A stretch of DNA of 63,068 bases from DRQF01 sp964559135 (GTDB lineage Bacteria > Planctomycetota > GCA-002687715 > DRQF01). The position numbers were made by a program, and so were the translations under genes. The stretch's first letter is position 1, and every line of letters starts with the position of its first letter. A model generated the notes under the pieces. That model saw nothing but the letters and a program-made list of their open reading frames with translations. It searched no databases and was not told where the DNA came from. Shown piece by piece: positions 26,873 to 35,651 of this stretch. The stretch is from positions 1 to 63,068 of the forward strand of contig CAZLGG010000008.1 in NCBI GenBank assembly GCA_964559135.1, read 5' to 3'.

Positions 26873-28066
26873 ATGGAACGGCGAATCGACCATTACCTGA
26901 AGGACCTCATCGACGAGGATCGTTACACCTTTTATGAGGCCGTCCGAGGGTTTTCCGACGACGTGATCGCGCCCCAGATCCTGGGATGGGAAAGGGACCA
27001 CTCCCTGGTCTCGGAGACCGCCATCCAGCAGATGGCCGAACTGGGTCTGTTCGGTCTTCCCATCGACGAAGCCTACGGTGGGCAGGGGGGCGATCATCTG
27101 GATTTGGTCCTGATGGGGATCGCTCTCGGCTATCATAGCCAGTCCGTAGCCATCACACCCGGCGCGGCGGTGAGTCTGGGCGCCAAGCCCCTCATGCTCT
27201 GCGGCAACGAGGAGCAAAAGAAAGCCCATCTCCCGGACCTTGCGGCGGGAAAACGGATGTTCGTCTTCGGTCTCTCCGAGCCGGGCCGCGGCTCGGATGC
27301 CGCGAATCCCGAGGTGACGGCCGTCAAGACCGACAAAGGCTGGCGTCTACGAGGCGAGAAGTGTTGGTCGACGAACGCCGCTTGGGCGAGCCATGTCGTC
27401 GTTCACGCCTTGACGCACCCCGATGCCAAGAACGGTTATCGGACGACCTGCTTCATCGTCCCCATGGATCACCCCCAGGTGCACTACCAGGAGATGGCGG
27501 GCAAACAGGTCTGGAAACAATCCAGCACCGGCTCCATCTCCTTCGACGGCGTCGAGGTGGAGGACGACGCCATCCTCGGCGAACTGCAGGGCGGGTTCAA
27601 GGTGATGGTCACGACGTTGAACGGGGGACGGCTTTTCGTCGCGGGCCTGGCCGTCGCATCGCTCGCCTTCGCCTTGGACAAGTGCCGCCGATATGCGCAG
27701 GAGCGGATTCAATTCGAAGATAAGCCCATCGGTCGGTTCCAGAGAGTCCAAGACGTCATCCTGGACATGGATATGGCCTTGGAGAGCGGAGTCACATGGC
27801 TCATGCACGCCTGCAACCTCTATCTGGAGAACAAACTCGAGCGTGAACGCGCTGCGAAAGTGAAGATCGAGTGCAGCCGTCGGGCCTCGGATCTTCTCGT
27901 CCAGGCCATGGAAATCTGCGGAGGCGTCGCTTGCCTCGACGAATTCGGCCTCATTCGCCATCATGATGACCTCTTCGTGACCCGGGTGGGCGAAGGCAGC
28001 AATCTCGCTTTGAAGACGCAAGCCGTGAGACCGCTCCTTCCCGACATCGCCCGTATTCTTCAGTGA
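26873..28066 (+). CDS. Acyl-CoA dehydrogenase
   Basis: 397 residues if started at ATG 26873 (GGAGA eight bases before); ATG 26828 would add 15 residues but lacks a ribosome site. FAD-dependent alpha,beta-oxidation of an acyl-CoA. N-terminal helical domain, then LSEPGRGSDAAN and GEKCWSTNAAWASH of the flavin-binding middle domain, and the C-terminal helical domain ending GEGSNLALKTQAV, where Glu of GEG matches the catalytic base of short and medium-chain enzymes. The substrate is not clear; isovaleryl-CoA would fit the leucine operon 13 kb upstream, but they are not linked. Overlaps the next gene by GTGA. Confidence 0.9.
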   Translation: MERRIDHYLKDLIDEDRYTFYEAVRGFSDDVIAPQILGWERDHSLVSETAIQQMAELGLFGLPIDEAYGGQGGDHLDLVLMGIALGYHSQSVAITPGAAVSLGAKPLMLCGNEEQKKAHLPDLAAGKRMFVFGLSEPGRGSDAANPEVTAVKTDKGWRLRGEKCWSTNAAWASHVVVHALTHPDAKNGYRTTCFIVPMDHPQVHYQEMAGKQVWKQSSTGSISFDGVEVEDDAILGELQGGFKVMVTTLNGGRLFVAGLAVASLAFALDKCRRYAQERIQFEDKPIGRFQRVQDVILDMDMALESGVTWLMHACNLYLENKLERERAAKVKIECSRRASDLLVQAMEICGGVACLDEFGLIRHHDDLFVTRVGEGSNLALKTQAVRPLLPDIARILQ

Positions 28067-29028
28067 TCGACCTCGGCCAGCTGGTCCGGACGATCCGCGC
28101 CCACCAACAGGCCGGCCGGAAGGTCGGCTTCACCTGCGGAGTCTTCGACCTGTTGCACCGGGGGCACGTGGAGTATCTCGCCGAAGCGCGACGCCGGTGT
28201 GATTTCCTCGTCGTCGCGGTGAACACGGATGCGTCCGTCACACGCCTGAAAGGCCTGGCTAGACCCATTCAGCCCGCCCGGGACCGTGTGGCCCTGATCG
28301 CCGCCCTGAGGGCCGTGGACGCGGTGATTCCCCAGGACGACGACCGCCCTGAACACCTTCTGCACACGCTCCGCCCCGATTTCTACTTCAAGGGCGGCGA
28401 TTACGATCCCGCGCAGCTCCGGTCCAGCTCCGTGCTTGGGGAATGGGGAGGGGAGACGGAGGTCATCGACGTCGGCGTCGATGTGTCCTCTTCCGATCTC
28501 ATGGCGCGTGTGTTGGCGGGCGATCGACTCCGCATGGACGAGACCGTCGTTCCGGATAGAGCCCCCGGTTTGCTCGTCGATCGGGACGGGACGCTGAACG
28601 AGGAGGGGGGAGTGACGCTCCTCAGCGGCGCGGGTGAGGCTCTTCGACGGCTCCAAGACGCCGGCATGCGCGTCGCCGTCATCACGAACAGACAATCCCT
28701 GGGATTGGGGATCGTGAATCCGGTCGACGCGATCGGGGAACACGGGGCGGTTCTTCGCGCCCTCGGGGAACACGGCGTCGATGTTTGGCGCATCTACCAG
28801 TGCCCCCATGTCCTTCCGGAGAGATGTGATTGTCGAAAACCGCGGCCCGGAATGATCCTGCGGGCTCTGGACGAACTCAATCTCGACCCTCGCTCGAGTT
28901 GCGTCGTCGGCAACCGGGACGCCGATCTGGAAGCTGCGCGGGCAGCGGGTTTATCGGCCTGGTCCGTGGCGAGGACGCCGTGGAGGCGGGTCGCGGACGA
29001 GATTCTCGAACGGCTTCAGCGTCTATGA
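28063..29028 (+). CDS. Fusion: heptose-1-phosphate adenylyltransferase (HldE-C/RfaE2) + heptose bisphosphatase (GmhB-like HAD)
   Basis: 321 residues, GTG start overlapping the previous stop. Residues 20-150 are a nucleotidyltransferase with CGVFDLLHRGHVEYL (HxGH type at 32-35), as in the adenylyltransferase half of HldE. Residues 168-310 are a HAD phosphatase: LVDRDGTLNEE at 172-180 (nucleophile Asp173), CPH (247-249) and CDCRKPRPGM (zinc loop of GmhB). These catalyse the last two activation steps of ADP-heptose synthesis, in reversed order. The HAD motif IV reads VGNRDAD instead of VGDxxxD, so the first Asp is Asn; the second remains. Kinase (HldE-N) and epimerase genes are not in the window. 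Confidence 0.88.
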   Translation: MIDLGQLVRTIRAHQQAGRKVGFTCGVFDLLHRGHVEYLAEARRRCDFLVVAVNTDASVTRLKGLARPIQPARDRVALIAALRAVDAVIPQDDDRPEHLLHTLRPDFYFKGGDYDPAQLRSSSVLGEWGGETEVIDVGVDVSSSDLMARVLAGDRLRMDETVVPDRAPGLLVDRDGTLNEEGGVTLLSGAGEALRRLQDAGMRVAVITNRQSLGLGIVNPVDAIGEHGAVLRALGEHGVDVWRIYQCPHVLPERCDCRKPRPGMILRALDELNLDPRSSCVVGNRDADLEAARAAGLSAWSVARTPWRRVADEILERLQRL

Positions 29029-29409
29029 AATGGAGTCCGGCATGAGGGCGGATGTGAGGAAGCGTTCCACGAGGTCGATCAGACCGTCGGGATCGAAGGG
29101 TTTGGAGAGTGTGGCACAGGCGCCTGCGTCAAGGGCTTTGACGTCGCCCTCGTCGCTTTGCGATGTCAACATGAGGATCGGCACGTCGCGAGTGCCTGGA
29201 GCCTCCTTGAGCCGCCGACAGATCTCGAATCCGTCCACCTTCGGCATCACCGCGTCCAGAATGACGAGACTCGGAGGACTCGCCTGAGCCAGGTCCACCG
29301 CCAGCTCGGGCCGCCGGACGCTCTGCACGTCGAATTCATCTTCAAAGAGTCCTCGGAGAATCCGCAGATACCGGGCGCTATCATCGATGGCAAGGATGCG
29401 AGGTTTCAC
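29023..29409 (-). CDS. Single-domain response regulator (receiver)
   Basis: 128 residues from a GTG that overlaps the HDOD gene stop (GTGA). A complete receiver domain: acidic pair Asp9-Asp10, phospho-acceptor Asp52 in LVILDAVMPKVDG, Thr82 and Lys103 (SKPFD). No output domain, so it should act by protein contact, like CheY or Spo0F. It is the last of three genes in a signalling operon with HDOD and HD-GYP proteins. No histidine kinase is in the window. Its end overlaps the convergent heptose fusion gene by 6 bases. Confidence 0.93.
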   Translation of the reverse strand: MKPRILAIDDSARYLRILRGLFEDEFDVQSVRRPELAVDLAQASPPSLVILDAVMPKVDGFEICRRLKEAPGTRDVPILMLTSQSDEGDVKALDAGACATLSKPFDPDGLIDLVERFLTSALMPDSIS

Positions 29410-30236
29410 GATTTCACCTCCCCTGTCGGAGCCGCCCGTCGCGCGCCGAGGATCTTCCTCAGAATCGGCACATGGATTCTCAGAACATCATCTGCGAGTT
29501 GAAGCTCGGAGAGGACCTTCTTCTCGAGTCGGAGTCCACGCGTACCGAAGGTCTCCCTGTAGCCCGCTCGAATCGCCAGGCATTCCGCTGCGTAGAGTAG
29601 GAGCGCCGTATAGCGGTGTTGGCGCGGGGCCGCCAGGGGATCGTGGTGAAAGGCAATGGGAGCCAACAGGCTGTCGGGAATGCCCCAGCTTCTGAGCATC
29701 GCTTCTCCCGCCTCGCAGTGGTCGCGTCCGCAGTGGAGGCATTCGTACTCCACGGTTGAGCCTCTCTCCCGGGCCGCGTCCTGCATGGCGGCGAGGAATT
29801 CCGTCGGACATTCCCTGAGAAGGACGAAGACGCCTATGTCGTGGAGAAGGCCTGCCGCCCGCGCCTGTTGATGGAGCGGGAGCCTTGCCGCGTGAGACAT
29901 CAACTCGGCCGCTCGAGAAACGACGTAGCTGTGCCGAACGAGGTGCTCGATCGCCTCTTCGTGACAGGCCGGGTCATCGGCGCTCGACGTGCTGAGAAAC
30001 TCGACTTCGTCGACGACGGCCTCACGACCGAGAAGCATCACGGCCCTGTCGATGCGGTCGATCGACATCGCTCCGGATTGATCCGCCTGGTTTGCCAACG
30101 CCAGAAGGCGCGCGGCGCAGATGGGGAGCTTCGACACCTCCCTGTGGACCGCTTCCGATGTGAGATCACTCGACTTGAGGAGGGTCAGAAGTCGCACATA
30201 GCGCCCCGGGGTCTCGACGGCGATGGAGGGGGTCAT
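29406..30236 (-). CDS. HDOD-domain signalling protein
   Basis: 276 residues, ATGA overlap with the HD-GYP gene. The middle shows an HDOD fold: CAARLLALANQADQSGAMSIDRIDRAVMLLGREAV, then RAAGLLHDIGVFVLL, with one HD pair kept. HDOD proteins are relatives of HD hydrolases that often lack full metal sites and act as adaptors. YECLHCGRDHCEAGEAMLRSWGIPDSL is the usual second half. It probably works together with the neighbouring receiver and c-di-GMP hydrolase, on motility, surface life or gene control. Confidence 0.85.
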   Translation of the reverse strand: MTPSIAVETPGRYVRLLTLLKSSDLTSEAVHREVSKLPICAARLLALANQADQSGAMSIDRIDRAVMLLGREAVVDEVEFLSTSSADDPACHEEAIEHLVRHSYVVSRAAELMSHAARLPLHQQARAAGLLHDIGVFVLLRECPTEFLAAMQDAARERGSTVEYECLHCGRDHCEAGEAMLRSWGIPDSLLAPIAFHHDPLAAPRQHRYTALLLYAAECLAIRAGYRETFGTRGLRLEKKVLSELQLADDVLRIHVPILRKILGARRAAPTGEVKS

Positions 30237-31393
30237 AGACGGATCTCCTCGGTGGGGCAAAGGTCGCTCGGATGTGTTTCAGGGGTCTCCAAGGTTCCGA
30301 AGACATCCAGCATCGTTTCGAATCGAGTGTTTGCTTGCGTGCTGGCGGCATGAAGGGTCGCCCAGAGCGACTCCGGGATCTGCTTGAAGATGTCGAAGAG
30401 CTCGGGATCGAAATGAGCGCCTCGCTCCGGGAGCATGATCGCCAGGGATTCCGCGTGAGTGAGCGCCTTCTTGTAGCAGCGCTCGCTTCGTAGGGCGTCA
30501 TAGACGTCACAGAGTGCGAACATGCGGGCGGGAATGGGGATCTCCTCGCCCTGGAGGCCCCGAGGGTAACCCGTGCCGTCCCACCGTTCATGGTGGCACC
30601 AGGGGATCTGGACGGCGTTGTGAAGGTGGGGGACGCGCTCGACGAAGCCGCGCCCGATCATCGTATGGGTCTTCATGACCTCGCGCTCCTCGTCGGTGAG
30701 AGGTCCCGGCTTCAGAAGGATGGCGTCGGGGATGGCGATCTTGCCTATGTCATGAAGGACAGCGCCGCGATAGACGTCTTGGAGAGCGCGACGCGTATAC
30801 CCCACTTCTCGTGCGAGGTAACAGGTGTAGTAGCCGACGCGAATGGAGTGGCCGGCCGTTGCTTGTTCTCGCAGGTCCAGCATCGCGACGAGGGCAGCCA
30901 GGGTTTCCTCGTACGCATCCTCGATGCGGAGCACGGCGTCGCCCAAACGCCGTGCGCGGCGCCCGAGTTCTCGCGTGAAGGCTTCCGAGATGCGTTCCTC
31001 GGAGATCTGAATACGTCGCCGCTCGATCGCCAACTTCACGGACGGAACGAGATCGTCAACACTCTTCCGCGCGTCGACGGCGTCGATGATCCCCGAGCGA
31101 AACGCGGAGACCAGGGCGGGGGACGCGTCTCCCGGATGGGTAATGATGCCGATGAGCGCTGCACCCGGAGCCCGCAGACGAAGTTCCTGAATGTTCTGGG
31201 TGCAAGCGTCCGGACCGTCTATGCCGAGGAGCACGGCCAGGGCACCGGGAGGGTCATCCTCGATCAACGAGATATCCTCGATGACCTGGAAGCGGGCCCT
31301 TTCGAGGGCCTGTCGGCAGTTCGCGTTTGCTTGACCGGAAACTCCACAGAGCAGAACCGTTCCCGATCGATGGCTGAGCCCACCCACGGTCAT
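30233..31393 (-). CDS. HD-GYP domain protein (cyclic-di-GMP phosphodiesterase) with degenerate receiver
   Basis: 386 residues. Residues 10-125 look like a receiver domain in which the phospho-acceptor position is Gly57 (LLGIDGP). Residues 160-340 are an HD-GYP domain: GHS (His182), HDIGKIAIPD (214-215), HHERWDGTGYP with GYP at 275-277. HD-GYP enzymes hydrolyse c-di-GMP to GMP using two or three metals. GGAAAGG abuts the ATG with no spacer but is well placed for the GTG at 31387, so the true start may be two codons later. First gene of the three-gene operon. Confidence 0.9.
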   Translation of the reverse strand: MTVGGLSHRSGTVLLCGVSGQANANCRQALERARFQVIEDISLIEDDPPGALAVLLGIDGPDACTQNIQELRLRAPGAALIGIITHPGDASPALVSAFRSGIIDAVDARKSVDDLVPSVKLAIERRRIQISEERISEAFTRELGRRARRLGDAVLRIEDAYEETLAALVAMLDLREQATAGHSIRVGYYTCYLAREVGYTRRALQDVYRGAVLHDIGKIAIPDAILLKPGPLTDEEREVMKTHTMIGRGFVERVPHLHNAVQIPWCHHERWDGTGYPRGLQGEEIPIPARMFALCDVYDALRSERCYKKALTHAESLAIMLPERGAHFDPELFDIFKQIPESLWATLHAASTQANTRFETMLDVFGTLETPETHPSDLCPTEEIRL

Positions 31394-31400
31394 CCTTTCC

Positions 31401-31420
31401 GGAATCCACGCCCGGATTCC
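31401..31420. repeat. Inverted repeat upstream of the HD-GYP gene
   Basis: Two 7-base arms (31401-31407 and 31414-31420) with a 6-base spacer, eight bases from the start codon and beside its ribosome site. It could be an operator or a hairpin that hides the ribosome site, or chance. Confidence 0.3.
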
Positions 31421-31514
31421 ATCACGCCGTCAGGACATGTCAGCTGATAAGCCAAACTCCCTATCGTCGGGAAAAACGACGGAGGTTGAGCGAGGATGGA
31501 ACAAAGCCCGCGTT

Positions 31515-32642
31515 TCAGTCGAGATCGGAGCTCAGTAGCACGTAGTCCGAGTTCCGTTTCCGGGGCCGGAAGCCCGCTTGGGACACGTACTTCCGGATCA
31601 GCGGCTCGGTCATGCAGGTGTGGGTGGAACCGGCGGAACTGACCACGTTTTCTTCCAACATGGTGGAGCCGAAATCGTCCGCGCCGTAGGAGAGCCCCCG
31701 CATCGCGACTTCCGGGCCCATGGTGGGCCAGGATGCTCCCACATGAGGGATGTTGTCCAGGAAAAGTCGGCTGAGTGCGAGGTGACGCAGGTACGCAGGT
31801 TCGTCTGCGCCGAGGGTCCGCCCCAGGCGATCGCCAAAGACTCGGCCGAACCGACTCTCGTGTTGCAGGGGCCACATGACGAATGAAAGGAACCCCCGCC
31901 CGAAGGCCTCGAGACTCTCGTCCTGCCGATCGCGCACGGCCGCCAAGGCCTGAAAGCGGTGTTCCGGCGTCTCGCCGAACCCGATGACCTGAGAGGCGCT
32001 GGTCACCATGCCGAGCGAATGGGCCTCGCCCATGATGCGCAACCAGGGACGCGTCTTCAGTTTCTTCGGGGAAACCTGCTCGCGAATACGGTCGTCGAGG
32101 ATTTCGCCACCGCCTCCCGGGAGTCCGCTCATTCCGGCCTCTTGAAGCGTTTCGAGGACCTTCAATGTCGGCAGATCCTCGACCTCGGAGATGTGAGCGA
32201 TCTCGGGGGGGGAGAAAGCATTCAGTTCCACCGTGGGGAAGGCGCGTTTGATGTCCTCGAGGAGTTCGACGTACCAATCCAAGGGAAGATCGGGGTGGTG
32301 CCCACCTTGCAGCAGGATGCGCGTGCCGCCGACGGCGACGGTTTCCTCGACTTTCCGCAGGAGGACTTCGCGGTCGAGAACGTAAGCCTCCTCGTGGCCC
32401 GGTGGACGATAGAACTCGCAGAACTTGCAATCCGTCACGCAGACGTTGGAGTAATTGATATTGCGATCCACGAGGTAGGTGACGACATCCGGATCGTGCA
32501 GACGATTGCGCATCGCGGCTGCCGCGATGCGGAGATCATCGAGGGATGTCTCCGCGTGGAGGAAGCAAGCCTCCTCGGGCGTCAGGCGATGGGCGCCGTT
32601 TGCAACAGCGTCGAGTCGATCTTTCCAGGATGTCGATGTCAC
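31515..32642 (-). CDS. mqnC: Dehypoxanthine futalosine cyclase MqnC (radical SAM)
   Basis: 375 residues from a GTG that overlaps the metallopeptidase stop (GTGA); the open frame upstream belongs to the other gene's antisense frames. Radical-SAM cluster Cys lie in NYSNVCVTDCKFCEF (CxxxCxxC). LLQGGHHPDLPLDWYVELL and AHSLGMVTSASQVIGFGETPEHRFQ fit MqnC. It closes the spiro ring in the futalosine route to menaquinone. Other mqn genes are not in the window. MqnE/CofH share the fold, but the motifs favour MqnC. Confidence 0.92.
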   Translation of the reverse strand: MTSTSWKDRLDAVANGAHRLTPEEACFLHAETSLDDLRIAAAAMRNRLHDPDVVTYLVDRNINYSNVCVTDCKFCEFYRPPGHEEAYVLDREVLLRKVEETVAVGGTRILLQGGHHPDLPLDWYVELLEDIKRAFPTVELNAFSPPEIAHISEVEDLPTLKVLETLQEAGMSGLPGGGGEILDDRIREQVSPKKLKTRPWLRIMGEAHSLGMVTSASQVIGFGETPEHRFQALAAVRDRQDESLEAFGRGFLSFVMWPLQHESRFGRVFGDRLGRTLGADEPAYLRHLALSRLFLDNIPHVGASWPTMGPEVAMRGLSYGADDFGSTMLEENVVSSAGSTHTCMTEPLIRKYVSQAGFRPRKRNSDYVLLSSDLD

Positions 32643-34072
32643 CGGTCGGACTCCTTGTCCAGCTTTCGATCCTTCCACTTGATCTCCTCGGCAGCGGCCT
32701 CGAGAGCCGCATCGAGGACGCCAGAGAATACCGAGGACGGAATATCTTCCAAAACGACGACCCTCGTTCCGAGCACCTTGACCGCTGAGACCGGTCCTTC
32801 CGGTGTCCCGCGCCAGACCTGCATCGAAGAGGCGTCCGATGTCTCCGTTGTCTGCCCGGGACTCGTGCCTTGATGATGTTTTTGGACCGCCGACCGCGCC
32901 GCCTCGGCGAATTCGGCTGCGTCCTTCGGGGAATCCCATTCCGAGATCCAGACCAGGGCATCGGGGGCATCGTCTCGGCCGAACAAGGCATAGCGGTCGC
33001 CGTCCCATCCCTTGTGGGTTCGCGTACGATCTCGCCGTTTGAGACCAAGATCGCTCAACCATGATCGTAGCTGCAGCTCACCCATGACGTTTTGGAAAAC
33101 GACCGACCACGGCTCGCCGAAAGCCCGGATAACGCCGTCGAGGGAGATGTGCTGAGGGAAGTCGGGCGCCGAACCGCTGTACTTCCTTGGATGCATGACC
33201 TGCTCGGTCGACAACGGAGGGCGTCGATAGACGGCATCGATGCGCGAGAAATCCGGAACGCCGTCCTTCGCCTTCGACCCAAGGAGCGAGGCACAGAACT
33301 TGGCGCCTCCCATGTATTCGAAAATCATGGTGTCGGCGATCACCGCCGGTGCATCCATGATGAGTCCGCCCCCGGGCATCCCCAAGTCCGCGCCCGCGGC
33401 TCCAGAGAGCTTCATGAAGGCCTTCAACCCGTCCCGCGTCGTGGGGAGGAGCATGAGGGCCTGCTTCATTCCCGCCGCCTGTGGCGACTCCATCAACATC
33501 ATCGCAAGCGTTGCATCACCTTCCACGAGGGACTTGACGGCCGCTGTTCGATCGTCATCGTCTTCGATGGACTCCAAGAGAGCTTGCAGATTGAAGTGCT
33601 GATCCTGGAGAGCGTGGACGAGTTCGTGGCTCATGACCATTCGGTCCAGAGCGGCCTTGTCCTGTGCGTCCTCCTCACCGCCCCGAGCGATGAGGAAGAG
33701 CTCACGGGCGGCCGGGTCGTAGAAACCCGCGACCTGCTCCTCGAGGAGGTCCAGAAACAACTTGTGGAGATCGGTGTCTCGGGGGAGCAGGCCGAGCTTC
33801 TTCAGGGCTCTTTCCTGGGCCTTCAACGTCTCGGGCGGCATCTCCTTGGCGGCTTCCTTGATGAGGAAGGCCTTCAGGGATGCCCTGTCCTTCAAGCCCA
33901 CCGGTGTCGGATGCAGGATCTCCAGTCCCCTGAGTTCCGCCACTTCGTGCTCGATTTCGTGGGCCAGGGCGATGATGCGGTCTTGATCGGGCTTCGGGGA
34001 CTCCTGAGCGAGCGCGACCGTGCCGCGAAGGAAAAGGACCGAGAGGGTGTAGAGGAGGATGCGTGGCGACAT
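32639..34072 (-). CDS. Exported HExxH metallopeptidase-like protein
   Basis: 477 residues with a signal peptide (cut near ALAQ, residue 22). A zinc helix MSHELVHALQDQHF gives His149, Glu150 and His153, and SLVEGDATL with Glu184 is a good third ligand about 30 residues on, so it looks like a gluzincin. The rest has no known domain that I can name. It is coupled to mqnC by a GTGA overlap, although the functions seem unrelated. The start at 34072 faces the divergent thioredoxin gene. Confidence 0.75.
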   Translation of the reverse strand: MSPRILLYTLSVLFLRGTVALAQESPKPDQDRIIALAHEIEHEVAELRGLEILHPTPVGLKDRASLKAFLIKEAAKEMPPETLKAQERALKKLGLLPRDTDLHKLFLDLLEEQVAGFYDPAARELFLIARGGEEDAQDKAALDRMVMSHELVHALQDQHFNLQALLESIEDDDDRTAAVKSLVEGDATLAMMLMESPQAAGMKQALMLLPTTRDGLKAFMKLSGAAGADLGMPGGGLIMDAPAVIADTMIFEYMGGAKFCASLLGSKAKDGVPDFSRIDAVYRRPPLSTEQVMHPRKYSGSAPDFPQHISLDGVIRAFGEPWSVVFQNVMGELQLRSWLSDLGLKRRDRTRTHKGWDGDRYALFGRDDAPDALVWISEWDSPKDAAEFAEAARSAVQKHHQGTSPGQTTETSDASSMQVWRGTPEGPVSAVKVLGTRVVVLEDIPSSVFSGVLDAALEAAAEEIKWKDRKLDKESDR

Positions 34073-34214
34073 AGGAGACTCCTGAGACTTTGGGGGCGAC
34101 TATAACTTCCTCGGAAGTCGGTGGGTACTGGATATAGCCCCCCCGCGGGAATAAACTTCCCCAGCACGGTGCCGCGGGGGAGCCGTCCGAACCAAGACCA
34201 GAGGATGAACCGTC

Positions 34215-34544
34215 ATGGGCAACGCGATCGAGATCACGACCGACAACTTCGAAGAGAAGATTGTGAAGAACGAGGGAGTCGCCTTAGTGGACTTCAGCGC
34301 GACCTGGTGCGGTCCTTGCCAGGCGCTCGCTCCCACCATCGAGGAGTTGGCCGCCGAGTACGGGGACAAGGGAGTCATCGTGGGCAAGTGCGACGTCGAT
34401 GATCAGTCGGAGTTGGCCGCCCGTTTCGGCGTGATGAGTGTTCCGACGGTGATTTTCTTCAAAAACGGCGAGCAGCAGGATTCCATCATGGGGAATCAGC
34501 CCAAAACGACGCTCGAGCAGAAGATCAAGAACTTACTGGGCTGA
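34215..34544 (+). CDS. trxA: Thioredoxin
   Basis: 109 residues with the redox motif WCGPC (Cys32, Cys35), the buried Asp26 in ALVDF and the cis-Pro loop SVPT. It reduces protein disulfides in the cytoplasm. Length and residues are canonical. AGAGGA precedes the ATG. The 142-base divergent gap upstream is AT-richer than its surroundings and holds a short inverted repeat (ACTTCC/GGAAGT near 34103-34116), probably the promoter area for both genes. Confidence 0.97.
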   Translation: MGNAIEITTDNFEEKIVKNEGVALVDFSATWCGPCQALAPTIEELAAEYGDKGVIVGKCDVDDQSELAARFGVMSVPTVIFFKNGEQQDSIMGNQPKTTLEQKIKNLLG

Positions 34545-34557
34545 TCCGATCGACGGG

Positions 34558-35595
34558 ATGTCCACAGATCGATGGGTCGGCGTCGATGAATTCGTGGGGT
34601 TTTTGAAATCCCATGAAAGAATCCTCTTCACCACCCACATGACGCCGGACGGCGACGGGCTGGGAAGCGAGTTGGCGTTGATGCGCCACCTGCGCTCCGC
34701 GGGCAAGGACGTTCGTGTCCTCAATTGTTCTGGAGTCCCCGCGGATTTGCGTTTCCTCACGCGCACCGGCGAAGTGACGACGTTCCAGAAAGGAAAGCAC
34801 GAAGAGCTGATTGCCAAGGCCGACGCGATCGTGGCCTTCGATCTTGGAGGCGCCGGACGTTTGGGGCGAATGGAGGGTCCCGTTCGCTCCTCCGGCGCCG
34901 CAAAGGCACTCCTCGATCACCACATTTTCGACAACGATCTTTTCGACTTGCTGTACGTCGATACTCATGCATCTTCGAGCGCGGAGCTGACCCACCGTGT
35001 CCTGTTGGCTCTCGGTGCGCGACTGACCTTGGACCTGGCCGAACCCCTCTATGTGGGCCTCGTCCAGGACACGGGTTCGTTCAACTACAATTCCACCTCT
35101 CCGCTGACTCACAGGCTTGCCGCCGAGTACATGGAGGCCGGGGTCAATCCGTATCGGATCTGGAAGAAACTGCACTGCCAAAAGCCCTTCGACCGGGTGC
35201 GGTTGATGGGTCTGAACATCTCCCGCATCCAGCTCACGCATGAGGCCAAGATTGCCAGCCTGCAAGTGAGTCTCGACTTTCTGAAAGAACACGGCGGTGA
35301 AGTGCGCGATGCCTTCGAGGTGGTCAATCACTTCCTGTCCATTCGAGGCGTGGAAATCGGGTGCCTCGCTCTTCAGATTGGCAGTGAGCGAACCAAATTC
35401 AGCCTCCGTTCCGCCGGCCGTCATGACGTTCATGCGGTCGCAAGGAACTTTGGAGGAGGGGGACACCGGTTCGCCGCCGGGTTCACGGTCGACGGACGGC
35501 CCAGCACGGAGGTCTATGAGGAGGTCATGGAGCGCCTTGGGCGTCTCGTGGTCCCCGACGAGTCCGTGGAAGAGACTCAGCCCTCCCGACCTTGA
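34558..35595 (+). CDS. nrnA: NrnA-type DHH/DHHA1 phosphoesterase (oligoribonuclease / pAp phosphatase)
   Basis: 345 residues. DHH motifs: TPDGDGLGSELAL (DxD), AFDLGG, LLDHHIF with the name-giving Asp-His-His, and the C-terminal DHHA1 motif NFGGGGHRFAAGF. NrnA degrades nanoRNA and dephosphorylates pAp with manganese. It starts 13 bases after trxA without a clear ribosome site and probably shares its transcript. The ending is a little longer than in Bacillus NrnA (313). Confidence 0.92.
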   Translation: MSTDRWVGVDEFVGFLKSHERILFTTHMTPDGDGLGSELALMRHLRSAGKDVRVLNCSGVPADLRFLTRTGEVTTFQKGKHEELIAKADAIVAFDLGGAGRLGRMEGPVRSSGAAKALLDHHIFDNDLFDLLYVDTHASSSAELTHRVLLALGARLTLDLAEPLYVGLVQDTGSFNYNSTSPLTHRLAAEYMEAGVNPYRIWKKLHCQKPFDRVRLMGLNISRIQLTHEAKIASLQVSLDFLKEHGGEVRDAFEVVNHFLSIRGVEIGCLALQIGSERTKFSLRSAGRHDVHAVARNFGGGGHRFAAGFTVDGRPSTEVYEEVMERLGRLVVPDESVEETQPSRP

Positions 35596-35651
35596 ATCCG
35601 TAGTCCGAACCGTCCACCCTGGACGAGGTAGTTCCGAACAGGAGCAAAGAC

